50,012 bases of DNA. It comes from Haplomitrium mnioides. Lineage: Eukaryota; Marchantiophyta; Haplomitriopsida; Calobryales. Below the pieces are notes generated by a model. The model saw only the letters and a list, made by a program, of their open reading frames with translations, was not told where the DNA came from and did no database searches. The position numbers were made by a program, and so were the translations under genes. The stretch lies in assembly GCA_049999725.1 (NCBI GenBank), contig JBNGIS010008343.1, positions 1 through 50,012 on the forward strand. The letters are read 5' to 3'. Below, one piece after another: positions 32,263-43,689 of this stretch. Position 1 is the first letter of the stretch. Each line of letters opens with the position of its first letter.

Positions 32263-35200
32263 TTAAAGAAGAATGGTCTCACCTAAATCAACAGTCTGAG
32301 AAGCTTTGGCATTTGCAGCTGCAAGAGAATCTTGCCAAGACTTTTCAGTCCCAAAAGTCACAATAGAATTGCCAGATGCACTTGCAGTACCAGGAAGAAC
32401 AAACTTCTTGTGGTACGTATATACTATCTACAATTTTGTCACATCATTTGGCAAAAAAACCATCATCAAAACTCTTTGGGGAATAAAGATAGACTGACGT
32501 CTATCATATTCCATGATGATGCAATTTCACATCAATTTCAAAGAACAAACAAGGTCTGTGCCAGACCCAGAGCAAAGATCTAAGATGCAATCTTGCTCTA
32601 TGACAAATAGTCAATACAAAAGCTATTCAAAGCTTGAGGCTTTTGATTCACATTCACAAGAGCATCATCCTTCGAATGTTTTAACTTCGCCGACACAGTT
32701 GGGCATCTAAAAACACTTTGCATAATTTTTCAAATACGACCGTTGCCATCATTAACTTGCAAGTTAAAGAGCTTCATGCTTTGCTTGCCCTCCTTGGTCC
32801 AGTAGCCCACAGTCCACTACTTGTGAGTGTGAGCGGTTCTAGTACCACCCTAATAATGAATATTGTTTTTTTCCATGTAGTAATAAAGCCAAACAAATCA
32901 GACATTGGAAAAAAAATAAAAGAAAAATAAACAAGATAAACTAAAATATGAAAAATCAAAATAGAACTTACCAGATGCCATGGTTGATGGCACAACAAAC
33001 CTCCAAGAGAGCATTCTCAACAATGTTGAGATGTTGAGAAGAATGGATTATTACAAAGACCAAAAACCAAAAATTGTAATGGCCACTAAAGAAGAAACTA
33101 TGTCAAAAATGTCATCCTTGGTGAAGGGTTTGGAATCATCATGCTTGCATTCCTTAATGTTATAACCATAAGGAATATTAGCAATTGCCAAAGTAAATTA
33201 TCAAGATGTTACCAATCCCTTCAACTGTCGAGCATTTGCCTTCCTATGGACTTGATAAAAAGGCCACATTTAGTCCATCAACACATGACATTAAGTCCCT
33301 GTCTTGCTCTTGAAGTACTCATTCACTTGGAGGGGTATCAACTTCATTTTGTTGCCTTGCCTTCCTCTCTTTGGCTTTTTGACAATGGAGCAAAAACGCA
33401 TGAGGGTAGGATACAAGTGTGGGGGCCTGGTCTTGATCTTTCAAGGCTTCTTCAACCTCTAATCTCTTTTGCCCTTTGGCAGTGGCCTTCAATTTTTTGG
33501 TAAGTTGTTGTTTGAACGTTTTGCCCTCTATATAGAGCATAAAGAAAAAATCTGAGGAGAAAAAAAAAACACATTCTTTGACTTTAAATAAGAAGAGAAT
33601 GCAAGCAGGGACTTGAGAATCCATGCAAGAATAAACTCTCAAGTCCAAGTGAGCTTGGAAATCATAACCTTTACAAAAAATTCAATACAACTATAGAAAC
33701 AAAATTGAAGAATGGGAAAAAAAACTTACCAATAATTTCTCAAAGCTTGAGGAAAATAAAGACATCTTTGACTCCTTAGTGTGGATGGGATACTCTGTCA
33801 TTGCTTCCTCCTACGAGCTGTAGTACACTTCAGAGCAAAACAATTTCACAATCACCGCCAAAACTTTATGTCTCTCAAGTTTGTATGACATTTTGTCAAT
33901 TGAAAGCTCTTCGGCTTCCACTTATTTCAAAACAAAAATTTTGATTTCGTCAAGAAGACTTAGAAGCGACCTTCATAGTGTTCACTTCATGTCCTCTATT
34001 CTCAAAGATCCCTTGGCCTTAGCCTTCTGGCCCTTCACATGATTTTTCTCCCACATAGTAAATATGCTATGTTGCAAATCCCATAACTCTCCACTTTGGA
34101 ATGCCAGCTAAACCAATTGTCTTGAGATGTGATGGTCTTATCAAGAGTGGACTTTTGCTTGATCTCCATAGTCTCAAGCACCAACTATCTTTTTAATTTT
34201 TGGGATGACACCATCCCACTCTCCAAGTACCTTTGATGCTAATACTAGACCTTTTGAATCAACGTCATTTCCAACTTATACCGTTGGCCGTAATTGTCAT
34301 CAATTGCAAAGATGTGGGCTTCTATTGGTGTCAACCTCACGTAAACTTAGCAATTGCAAAGCAAAAACATAGGTTTTTGTTTTTTCACTCCATATTTGGT
34401 AATAAAAGTTTACCTCATAGCAGCACTATGATTGCCTCTTGCAATCTTGTATTTGTACTTGTCAAGGTTCTTCATGTCGAACTCTAACTTCTCTTTTAAC
34501 CCACACTTTGGATCTACCACAACAATCAAGAAATTGTACCTATACTTGTTTGTAAGCATTCTTTGCGCCAAAAGCTCCAAAAAATCTTCATTTAACCTTC
34601 ATATCTAGAATGGCTCCCAATTATCCATTCAAGATTTTGGAAGTTTTAGATTTTCCACCTAAATCATTATTGTTTCCTCTTGGACTCTACATCGCTAGAT
34701 TGTAGACTCCTTAATTTTATTTTTGTCTTCCTGAGATATTATTTGAAGATCTACCTGCTCTCAATTCTGAAAGGTCTGAAGCCCTTTGTACAATGCCCTC
34801 TTAGCTCTTGATTTTAGAGCCTAGACCAGCTCCGACTCTACTTCCTCCTCTGAGCTCCTAGGAGTTGAAGATGATGTGGCGCATGAAGATGAACTGGTTG
34901 GAGATTGAGATAAGATGGACTCCTCTTCAACATGTGGTAGGGGTATAAGATTCTTCTTTGGGAGGGTTTGCTTCTTATTTTTCAAAACCTTGACTGGCTC
35001 TACCTCCCTTTCTTTTTTAACAGCAAATAGTCTACCTGTTGCTGTTGCTGTCAAGATCGTCGTGCTTAGATGTGGCACTAGTTGCTGCACATATACTCCT
35101 TACTTCACTTTCAAAAGTTTGATACTAATGGTGAACGTGATAAAGTCTTGTTCTACTTGCTTCGCTTCTAGATAAGCATTGACAAAGTCGGAAAAATGTT

Positions 35201-36131
35201 GAGAAAACTAAAAACAAAAAAATAAAATAAATGGTCAATGACTTAACACAAAAAATTTCCAAAAGTTTGTAAGGAATTTCGAGTGTTTCAACGTACAACC
35301 TAAGTCCAAAAATGTGTTGGAGTCCATGCACCCATAGACTACCTAGTCCAAGCATATAAGGACTAAGGATTGCAGGCACGCCTAGACTAAAGAATCCATG
35401 CGTGCATAGATTGCGGAGTACATAACTGCTTGGACTAAGGAGTCTAGGCACACAAGGACTCCAGAGTCCCTGCACGCAAAGACTCTAGTGTCCCTACGCA
35501 CATGAACTCTGCAGTCCAAACGGCCTTGTACTCTGGACTTCATGCGCACATGGACTCCATAGTCCATACACGCCTAGACTCGGGTGCTCTGTGCGCATAC
35601 ACTCTTTAGTCGTTGCATGCATAGACTCCTAAGTCTTGGCGCACCAGAAGATGGGAGTCGTTGCAAGCTTTGACTCCCGAGTTCAAGCGGATTGACACCA
35701 GCGTCCATGTGCTCATGGACTTCTCAAAAACAAAAATTTATAAAGGAATGAAAAGAAAATTTTCTAAGTCTCACCTTGCCATCATTGAAAGATACTTGTA
35801 GATCTTTGGTGAACATGCCTTTCTGCTTCATCTTGTTGAAGCAAATTTCTTTGGTGAAGTCTTGAACAAGATAATCGACAATTTTGACCACACAAGATGC
35901 TCTATGTGGGCTTTGTGCCCCTCTTGAATCATCCTGATTTGGATTTTCCCCATGTTAAAGTTTTCACCTTCATTGGGAAAAAGTTAAAGGTGATGGTCGA
36001 TGTCTTTTATCATTACACAACAAACTAGCCATTTGTAGGCTAGTTTTTATAGCTCCAGAACCTTCAAAACATCTGAATATCTAAAAGGCTTTAGTTGAAC
36101 TGGTTTGGGAGCATTGACTTGTGATGTCATT
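32263..36131 (-). pseudogene. Gene A: unknown protein with ParB/Srx-like GNHS box, introns kept, decayed
   Basis: ATG at 36131-36129 (MTSQVNAPKPVQLKPFRYSD). Introns with canonical ends: 35774-35208 (GTGAGA...TTTTTAG), 33729-33552 (GTAAGT...CTCCTCAG) and 32971-32850 (GTAAGT...TTATTAG). Exon 1 ends KGMFTKDLQVSFNDGK after a frameshift. Exon 2 has a Ser- and acid-rich linker (34960-34820), then at about 34560-34260 LIVVVDPKCGLKEKLEF, KYKIARGNHSAAMR and VYVRLTPIEAHIFAIDDNYG. The Y-x-I-x-x-GNH-S-x-x-A arrangement after a VxVV strand recalls the ParB/sulfiredoxin fold. Later exons include LKKLKATAKGQKRLEVEEAL-like charged sequence and WTVGYWTKEGKQSMKLFNLQ. C-terminus SWQDSLAAANAKASQTVDLG with TAA at 32265-32263. 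At least ten stops. Function unknown. Confidence 0.6.
35312..35720. repeat. 24-bp minisatellite in gene A intron 1, about 17 units
   Basis: Units are almost exactly 24 bp over the whole span, for example GACTAAAGAATCCATGCGTG followed by CATA at 35385-35408. Consensus is close to GACTCCAGAGTCCATGCGCG then CATA. Individual units differ at a third or more of positions, but the period holds. It lies wholly inside the 567-bp intron. Confidence 0.9.
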
Positions 36132-36590
36132 TTCTCCAAACTGTAAATAAGTAAAAACGGAATGCAAAAATCTTACAAAAAAAAGTTCACAATGAATAAA
36201 AGATAGAAAATGGCTGAATGACAAGAAATTGCAAAAATAACAATGACAATCAAACAAAAACCAGAAAGTGAACTCGTGACACTACAATAGAAACTTACTA
36301 ATTGTCGCTCTTTTTATACCAAAATTTCAAAAATGAGTTTTCTCACCAAAATATGATTTTTGGAGCTCTTGACACGTAGATTCATTTGGTGAAAAAAAAA
36401 GTTAAGAATATAAAGCATTTCTCGTTTTCATCTTTCCGATTTGTTTTTCATTTCCTTCATAAAAATTTCACAATTTTGTCGTTTTGTAAAATTTTCTTCA
36501 AAAACACATCTTTTGGGTATACAAGTAGAAGTTGAGAATATTTGTTAAAATATTTTCCTCGAATTTTTTCTTTATTATTATTATTTTTCG
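36132..36590. promoter_or_regulatory. Shared 459-bp region between divergent genes A and B
   Basis: The start codons of gene A (minus) and gene B (plus) face away from each other across this AT-rich stretch, so it must hold both promoters or a bidirectional one. I see A/T runs but no convincing unique TATA box on either strand. Confidence 0.5.
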
Positions 36591-36796
36591 ATGGCTGGAG
36601 TTTTCAAAGTCAATAAGAAGTTAGAATTTCAAGATTCACCTTCTTAGAAAAGTGTTTCTTTTGGTCGACAGCTTGAGATAGTTTCAAATTGTTGTTCGAA
36701 GAGGTGAGCGATGGGATACCTAAAGCGTCAAGTGTGATGGCGAGTGTTTAGAGGAAAAAGATGGCATTTGTTGAATTAGATATGTCAATCAAGGAA

Positions 36797-36978
36797 GATC
36801 AAGCAAGTGAACCCTATACACGCATAGGATTATGGATTAAACCCTATGTGCACATAGGGTCAAGAAGTGAACCCAATGCACGCATAGGATCAAAGAGTGA
36901 ACAACTTGCGCACAAAAGGATCAAAGAGGGAACCCAATGCAAGCATAAGATCCAAGACTCAACCTTATGCATACACTG
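36797..36978. repeat. 30-bp minisatellite in gene B intron 1, six units
   Basis: Units of 29-31 bp, such as GGTCAAGAAGTGAACCCAAT followed by GCACGCATAG. Each carries ATGCrCGCATAG. Because 30 is a multiple of three, two frames stay open and give 10-residue repeats (for example RSEPNARIGS), but the frame of exon 2 has TAG in most units and a CAG acceptor follows, so an intron is likelier than coding. Confidence 0.88.
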
Positions 36979-38689
36979 ATTCTTTATTGCTTGTCAAGCA
37001 GTCAAAGTTAAATTTTTCTTTTGACTACTCCAATAGATCAACAGAAAGATATTCAAGTCAGAATTTTGAGACGATTGAAGACCTTTCTTTGTCCTTATCA
37101 GATGAAGACCTTGATGTTCAAGATTCAAATTTGTTTGTTCAAAACATAAAAAGCATAAAATCCGTAGACTATTTTAATTTTGGAGATGATTTGCTGCCAC
37201 CGATGGCACCACTCAAATAGTGAGTAACTTCTTATCAAGTTGGACCTCTAAATGAGATTGGGAAATCTTTTAGAAACCAAATTTTGTTGGAGGAATCTTC
37301 ACACGATAGTTTAGGAAATGATTATAGCAAAGAGTCTCAATGAATCAAAATTTTGTTGGAGCTATCGCTAAGGGCCTCGATTATTTTACAAAAACATTTT
37401 TTAATATTTAAAATGTTGATGAAGATTCTGTTTTGGCATGGTCTAGTTCTCCCAATCCTCAAGGTGGTCTACATCCATCAAAAACTTATTTCAAAGAAGC
37501 AAACAGTGTTATTAATGATGATCAAGATCTCCAAGACAATTAATTATCTCAAATGGTTGGATTTGCCTACAGACCGAATTGACCAGCAATACAAAAGAAT
37601 TCTTTGTCTGGGCCAAAACCAAAACGGGTAAACACTTTACGTGAAAACTCTTTGGAAAAATTCCATCATGACAAGAGCTTTGTGAAGAAAAAGCTTGATC
37701 CAATGTCAATTTTGAAATTGAAGAGAATTTCATGTTGTCAAAATAACTGTTGGTTGTTGTGCAAGACATATGTTTTGAAAATTGTGAGAGAAATGTATTT
37801 TTGACAAAGCATTAAGAATCGAGATATCATATTACAGTGGAGAATACCACGAAAAGACTTCGATGTTGACAATACTTTCACTATGTCTAAAGGTACCATT
37901 GTTTATAGAAGAGCCTTCAAATGAATATTATCAGTAGGGAATGATAGAATCCAAGGGATTTAAAATCTCAAAAACGCACATCTTAGAGGCATGTTTGAAA
38001 ATAGTGACCTACTTGCTAAAGGAGCATATGTGCGTGAATGGGTAGAAAACTATTTTTAGAGACATTGTGAGAGAATTCCCACTTACAAAGTTTATAACTT
38101 ACCCGATAACTTACAAAATGGGAAGTTTATGACTACTACATAACTGATTTGAAAGAGAAAGATCTCGATTTCATTCTTAGTTTTTTCAATTCTACAAAAC
38201 ATTGGAGAACTCATTTTCCAAATGTTCAAATTCCAAAACACAATAGATTTTTTGTTTGTGAAACTTGTGAAGAAATAAAATCTTTACGAGAAAAATCCGT
38301 CTTGGAGTCCTAAAAAGGTAAAAAGTTTCTTCTTTTTCGAAACCTAATGTTATTATGATGCATTTTTACGAGACTCAAAGCTTAGTTTTAGAGATGTTAT
38401 GCTCTATCAACTTAGTTCAACAAGACATTTGTTTTGTTAAGTGGTTTCGCAAACAAAGTTTAAGTCAAGTAAACTTTAGCAACTTGAGTTGTTAGAAGAG
38501 ACTCTATGTTTGTTTAAGGTCTATTGCTTTAGTTTGAATTCAAACCATGTTGAGAGTCAAATAAAGCAAGAAAATTATTCTCAGTTGTGGTTGTGACCTT
38601 ATGCTTGCATCAAGTTTTGCCATTGTTGCTTTGAATCCAAAGCCTATTACTAGATAAACAATATAAAGAATCATTAATATTGTTTGCAA

Positions 38690-38850
38690 ATCCTATGAGC
38701 GCATAGGCTTTGTTCTTGTTTCTTTCAAATCTAGTCGCAACAATAGTCAAAGCAAGCCAAAATATCAATGTTGTTGTTTTTGGTTCTATATGCGCATCAA
38801 ATAAGTTATTGTTTCCACTGATCCTATACACGCATGAGTTAGTTATTGTT
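38690..38850. repeat. Scattered core motifs in gene B intron 2
   Basis: CCTATGAGCGCATAGG, CTATATGCGCATC and CCTATACACGCATGAG occur within 160 bp without strict periodicity. The same intron in copy 1 (26955-27115, minus) has ATACATACATAGG, CATATCCGTGCAT and CTATACACACATA at matching places. Confidence 0.6.
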
Positions 38851-41249
38851 TTTTGAATCCTCTACAAACAAAGAGTCCAAGCTACCTATGAAATAGAAGT
38901 TCCAGTTTGTGACCTATTGTACACAAATCTTGTTTTTCTCCTCTCAAAACTTTTTCTTAATTCAAGTTAAAGAAAGGTACTAATTGTGAATGTTATTCAG
39001 ATTCTTCTATATTTAAATTAACTAATTTTTTTTTTCAAATTTTCACTTCTACCAATCCAAATATTTTTTGAAGCTTATTTGAATATTTTGAGTATATGAC
39101 GTTATCTTTTGAAGTTCGAAACATCAAGACATCTTTTACTGAACTACTTTTATCTCTTTGGTGCTTTGTGATGATGCAGTCAAATATAATTGCCAATTGT
39201 TTTTCATCATGACCAACAAATGAAAGAAAGAACAAAACTTGCAAACCATCGAAGAAAATGTTATGCTGACGATCAAAAGTACTTGAGAATTGTTATTGAT
39301 TGAATGGATGAGAAGAAAAAAACTATTCTACACTGGCTTTTGCCACTAGAAAACATTGATAAAGATTGTTTAGTTGGTGCCTTAATATTCAATCATGTTC
39401 TTTTTTCAAGGGTCTTTTTAACCTACAAAAACTTGAGAAGCGATTCCAATTTGATAGTTGTGGTTCTCAATTGAAAATTATGTGACTTTGAAGAGCTGCT
39501 GGTTCCAACTTTGTATCTTTAGTTGGACAATACAACACGAGAGAATAAGAATTCCATCTTATTTGGATATCTTAGTCTCCTTATTGCTAAGAATGTTTTC
39601 CAAAAAATCAAGGTCAAATTTCTCATGGTTGGCCATACTCATGATCAAATTGATCAAATATACAATAGATTCTCAAAACGTTTGAAATGTGTCAAAGCTT
39701 TCATGATTACGAGTCTTAGCAAGGTGCTACAATTATTGTATAATCTTACACCTTAGGTAACTCTTTTCATGGAAACTTGGGATTTTAAAATGTTCATGTA
39801 ACAACATCCCTCTCTGGTTCAAAGAATACATGATATTACCTCTCATCAACAATTCAAGTTCAAGTTGAGTGATTCGAAGGCAAAGATTTGGCACAAATAG
39901 TTTTCAATAGATGTATTTGTCAACTCAAGTGCCTATGTGAAGTGGACGGAGAAATTTAAGTTCAATGTTGATTCATCTCAAGGTATATTTTGAAATCAAA
40001 CAATCTCAAAAAGAAGAAAAAGAAGTTGACGCTAAGAAAGTAGTCTTAGCAATAAAGAACAACATAAATGACAACTGCAACAAAGTTCTTTACAGATTCT
40101 AATATTTAGTGGTGGAATGACTTTTTTCTTGCCTAACAAGAGATTGCAGCTTACATCCTTGAAAGAAAAAGACGAGGACTCGAAGCAAAATTCACCTTTC
40201 CACCTTCATAATTGAGAAGTACTTGTAATGATTCTCAAAGTATTCGTCTAGGTTTTCAGTTTGATGTTTAATAGACTGAAGAAGATACACTAGTAGAACA
40301 TATACTTTCTACACGTCCAAGAATCTATGATGGAGCACCTAGACTGTAAGAAGGGACTGTTTCACACAACACCAGATACGGGCACAAAGTTGGCAACATA
40401 TATGAGGTAAAAGCTAGAATGTTTATTTGTGTTGTTGGATCACTTGATCCAAATAGAAGATCGTTTTGGATTACCAAAGTCCTCAAAATTTTATCATTTG
40501 ATGAGGAAGAACCTTTGAACCCAAACAATTACATGTTCATTGGTTTGCTTATAACGATGAGGATGCATTTTCTTGACAATACTTTCTAGAAAAAATAGCA
40601 ACAACAAAAGGAAAACACAAATCCAAGTTACATATTGATGTACTTACTCTAACACAAATCAATATTTTGTCTTTTGATTTTCTTCTCAGACAAAATAACC
40701 AACTGAAGAAAACCACTCTATCTACCAATAAATCAAATCTGTTTGGGTTTAAAAGACAAAAAGCAATCAATCTATAAGTGTTTGAAATAGATTCAATCAA
40801 CGTTATCAACACTGAGAAAGACAATGTTAATCTTGATGAATCTTCTAAAGTTAAATCTAAAGAAGTAGATACAAGTAACTAAAGCCATTTAGAAACTCCA
40901 TTGTTTATTGTGTGTTTTCAATTTATGTTTATTATTTTATAAAGTACTTGAGAATTTTATTCAAGATGTTTCTTGAGTTTATAAGCCACATTGAATTTTT
41001 TAGTGTAAATCATTCATAGTTGACTCTTATCATCTGCAAATGAGACTTAAACATTCAATCAAAGTCTTTATTTGGTTTGTGAAATGTTTCCTATTCCAAA
41101 ATATAATCATATTCTTTCTTATTATATTGTTTGCTAGAAGAATTTAAGTGTTTTGACTACGCAATTTTTTGGTATTGATTTTTTGGATTGTTGAAGCGTC
41201 TGTCCAACTCATCTACTTAATCCTTTGCTAGCATTTACTTTGGATGTAA

Positions 41250-41741
41250 AACTTGAAACCTCTTGTGTGCTTTGACACCAATGTAGAACTTGGAACCCCT
41301 TTTACTTCGAGATTCCAATTTAGAAAACAAAATTGTAGGCATACCTATAGTTCATTGTAGAAGACATCATCTTAAATGCACATGGAATCGGATCTAGAAG
41401 TTGGAACCCTATGTGCGCATAGACATTGATGCGCAAGTTGAAACCTCATGCATGCATAGACTCTACTGCGGAATTCAAAACCTTTCTTGAGCCTAGTCTT
41501 TGTTGACGAGTGATCAGATGTAGAACTCGGGTTCCTATACGCGTATAGATTTTGGTGTGGAAGTTAAAGCCTTCTACACGTACAGACTTTGATACAGAAC
41601 CCTAAACCTTATACATACAAAGACTATTGTATAGAACTTAGATTCCAAATTGCTCAAAGACTCTCATGTGGAACTCAAAATCGTTTGTTTGCAAAACTCT
41701 AGTCTAAAACTTGAAGCTCTCTATGTATTTAGACTCTGAAG
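41250..41741. repeat. 37-bp minisatellite downstream of gene B
   Basis: From 41392 the units are 36-38 bp, for example GATGCGCAAGTTGAAACCTC followed by ATGCATGCATAGACTCT. About ten units, one carrying a 15-bp insertion. The ATGyGCGCATAGACT core recurs. The homologous array in copy 1 is at 18660-19075. Confidence 0.85.
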
Positions 41742-42185
41742 CAAATCTCTAAACCCACCAACCTTTTTGATTTTGAACTATGACACTTTTACATATATGA
41801 ATATCTGACTTTTAAAAGATTTTAAATTGATAAAATATTGTAAAACATGACTACTATATCATTTGCACGCATGGATTTAGAACTAGAATGGAAAGATTCT
41901 TTCTTGGTTGAACTTTAAAATAGAGCTATGAAATCCATACTAGGTTTGGTTTTCATAGGTTTTCTGCATTGGGACTCTAAACTGATTCCCTTGACTTTTG
42001 GTCTACTTGGGCTTTTCCTCAAGTTTTCTATTTATTTTTCAAAAAAAAAACGTTTTTAGTGACACCATGTCTATGCGTGCATGAAATTTGTGCAACCAAA
42101 TTTATTTCAAAATAACTTCATTCTCACACATGTTTTAATTTTTTGGCTTCTAAATGTAATCAATCAAAAATGCAAATTTTTTATG

Positions 42186-42285
42186 NNNNNNNNNNNNNNN
42201 NNNNNNNNNNNNNNNNNNNNNNNNNNNNNNNNNNNNNNNNNNNNNNNNNNNNNNNNNNNNNNNNNNNNNNNNNNNNNNNNNNNNN
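42186..42285. other. Assembly gap (100 N)
   Basis: A run of 100 N that falls near the 3' end of transposon copy 2 and hides its terminus and any target duplication. Confidence 0.99.
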
Positions 42286-43066
42286 GAACTAAAGTAAAAT
42301 AAAGGGCTCTAAGAAAAGGACATATGGAAGAAGGAGAAATTTTTAAGTAAAATAGAAGGTTTTAAAATAAGTACACGTGGCAGAAGGAGAACTAAATGAA
42401 ATGGTAGTCGATATATATTGGAGTACAATACATGATTAAGTAGAACTTTCATACAAGTATTGGAGCTCAAACAAATGTACATCAACTCAACATTGACTCT
42501 AAGATAGCCTACAACATCAACATGAAGATTGAAAGGATTTTTCCCTTAGCGGAAATTCATGCATTAGAATGTGTGTTGTAGATTGAGATTCTATAAACTA
42601 AAGTTGCAGTTTGAGTAAGTCCTATGCTGGGCATAAAGTGAATCAATTAATCAACATAAGGCCAATAAAACTCTCAATAGACACTTAGAGTATCAAGAAT
42701 GAAAGATCTCTTTAAGAAATGGTAAGTGTTCTCTACTAAGAAGTGGGAAGTTTATGTTATTTTTTATATGTGAAGTCTATGTGTGTTGTGTTGTGTCATG
42801 TATGAAAATTAAATTATGCAAGGATAGTTTGTAAATGACCTGAAGAAAAGCACAACAACAGGTGGAAATCAAATGTTAATAAAACAAACCAAGGTTGCAA
42901 ACAAGTAAAGACAAGGATCAGTACTTGACATCTAAGAATGATGACGAGGAAGAGACAATGGTTTATGAAGAATTGTGTGTGATATTGGAGGAGAAATGTT
43001 TACATTTTCTAGTTTTTTTTTTTTTGGTCTCTCTCTCTCTTCTTCATCTGAGCCTTTGCTGATCAC

Positions 43067-43070
<4 letters not shown>
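42286..43070. other. AT-rich spacer with a two-copy ~50-bp tandem repeat
   Basis: At 42290-42400 two related units occur, each with AAGTAAAATA, a stretch like GGACATATGG or GTACACGTGGC, then AGAAGGAGAA. No coding similarity was found. It does not match the copia 3' half or the missing part of copy 1 that a simple nested-insertion model would predict here. Confidence 0.5.

Positions 43071-43134
<64 letters not shown>
43071..43134 (+). repeat. (CT)32 microsatellite
   Basis: Perfect dinucleotide run of 64 bp. The flanks GCCTTTGCTGATCACAATT (before) and GCCTCTGCTAATCACAACT (after) are near-identical and each is followed by CT repeats, so a unit of unique sequence plus CT run has been duplicated. 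Confidence 0.98.
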
Positions 43135-43138
<4 letters not shown>

Positions 43139-43689
43139 CCTCTGCTAATCACAACTCTCGCTCACGCCCCTCTCACCAGCCCCCTCTTAAACCAAATGTT
43201 CCTATTGCAAACCCCCTTATGTATGAAGGTTTTTTTTGTATTCTTAGCAAGTTTGACACTAGAACATTTGGTACAAGAACAATCAAAAAGGAGGCAGACA
43301 CGACTAGATCTCAAGTTCAAGCATATCAAATTGCTACGTTCTTATCTATGTGGAGGGATGGAGGGATGTTGTTTGATTGACATTCATCTCTACTTCAGGC
43401 TGATCCTTGACATTCAAGGATTCCATTGATACCTTTTTTCTCACCCTGTCTTGCCTTCATGGTGCTTAGAACAACACATTCTCCAGGAAACTGCAAACAA
43501 CTTCTTCGACCTGTCAACCCTCCTGCTTCAAGTCTGTAGAGTACGATCTAATCTTAGGGTACCATCAAGCTTTGAGGGATATTGGTGAGCTCTCTCAATC
43601 ATGTCTGCGAGTTTCTCTAGATTTTGATGCCCCTACACTATAATGAGCTCTGCAAACCTCATCCTACTCGACAACCTCTACTCCCCCTT

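Larger units (their letters stand above)
36591..40882 (+). pseudogene. Gene B: DUF7869-like transposase-type protein, introns kept, decayed
   Basis: ATG at 36591 (MAGVFKVNKKLEFQD). Intron 1 holds a 30-bp array and ends CAG at 37001. Exon 2 has an acidic SLSLSDEDLDVQDSN stretch, a basic GPKPKRVNTL, a Cys cluster ISCCQNNCW (about 37725), MFENSDLLAKGAYVREWVEN, HCERIPTYKVYNLPD and FVCETCEEIKSL, the last near 38260. Intron 2 is about 38318-39179. Exon 3 has YLQLD-type sequence with LDNTTRENKNSILFGYLSLL (39515-39590) and FLMVGHTHDQIDQIYNRFSK (39620-39680). Further on come ILERKRRGLEAKFTFPPS (40160-40208), GNIYEVKARMFICVVGSLDP and an acidic end SKEVDTSN with TAA at 40880. The Cys-rich N-terminus, LDN/REN block, GHTH block and barrel-like C-terminus match the layout I recall for DUF7869 proteins. 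Several stops and shifts. Confidence 0.7.
31279..42185 (+). mobile_element. Large two-gene DNA transposon, copy 2 (genes A and B divergent)
   Basis: Starts at a candidate terminal repeat (31279-31309) directly after the interrupted copia RT and runs into the gap at 42186. Contents in order: minisatellite (31640-31990), gene A on the minus strand (32263-36131), 459-bp intergenic region, gene B on the plus strand (36591-40882), minisatellite (41250-41741) and a 3' terminal segment shared with copy 1 (41750-42185). Both genes have introns with GT-AG sites and carry stops and frameshifts. The size of at least 10.9 kb, two divergent genes and repeat-filled introns fit no plant superfamily I can name. 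That it moves as a unit is inferred from the inverted second copy and the abrupt edge in the copia gene. Confidence 0.65.

Noticed and set aside
36761-37220. Open frames encoding 10-residue repeats
   Set aside because: They arise because the 30-bp minisatellite keeps frame. The frame that joins the conserved exon has stops in most units and is preceded by a CAG acceptor, so the array is treated as intronic.
40325-40824. Minus-strand frames of 67 and 91 codons
   Set aside because: Antisense shadows of the gene B C-terminal exon in copy 2.
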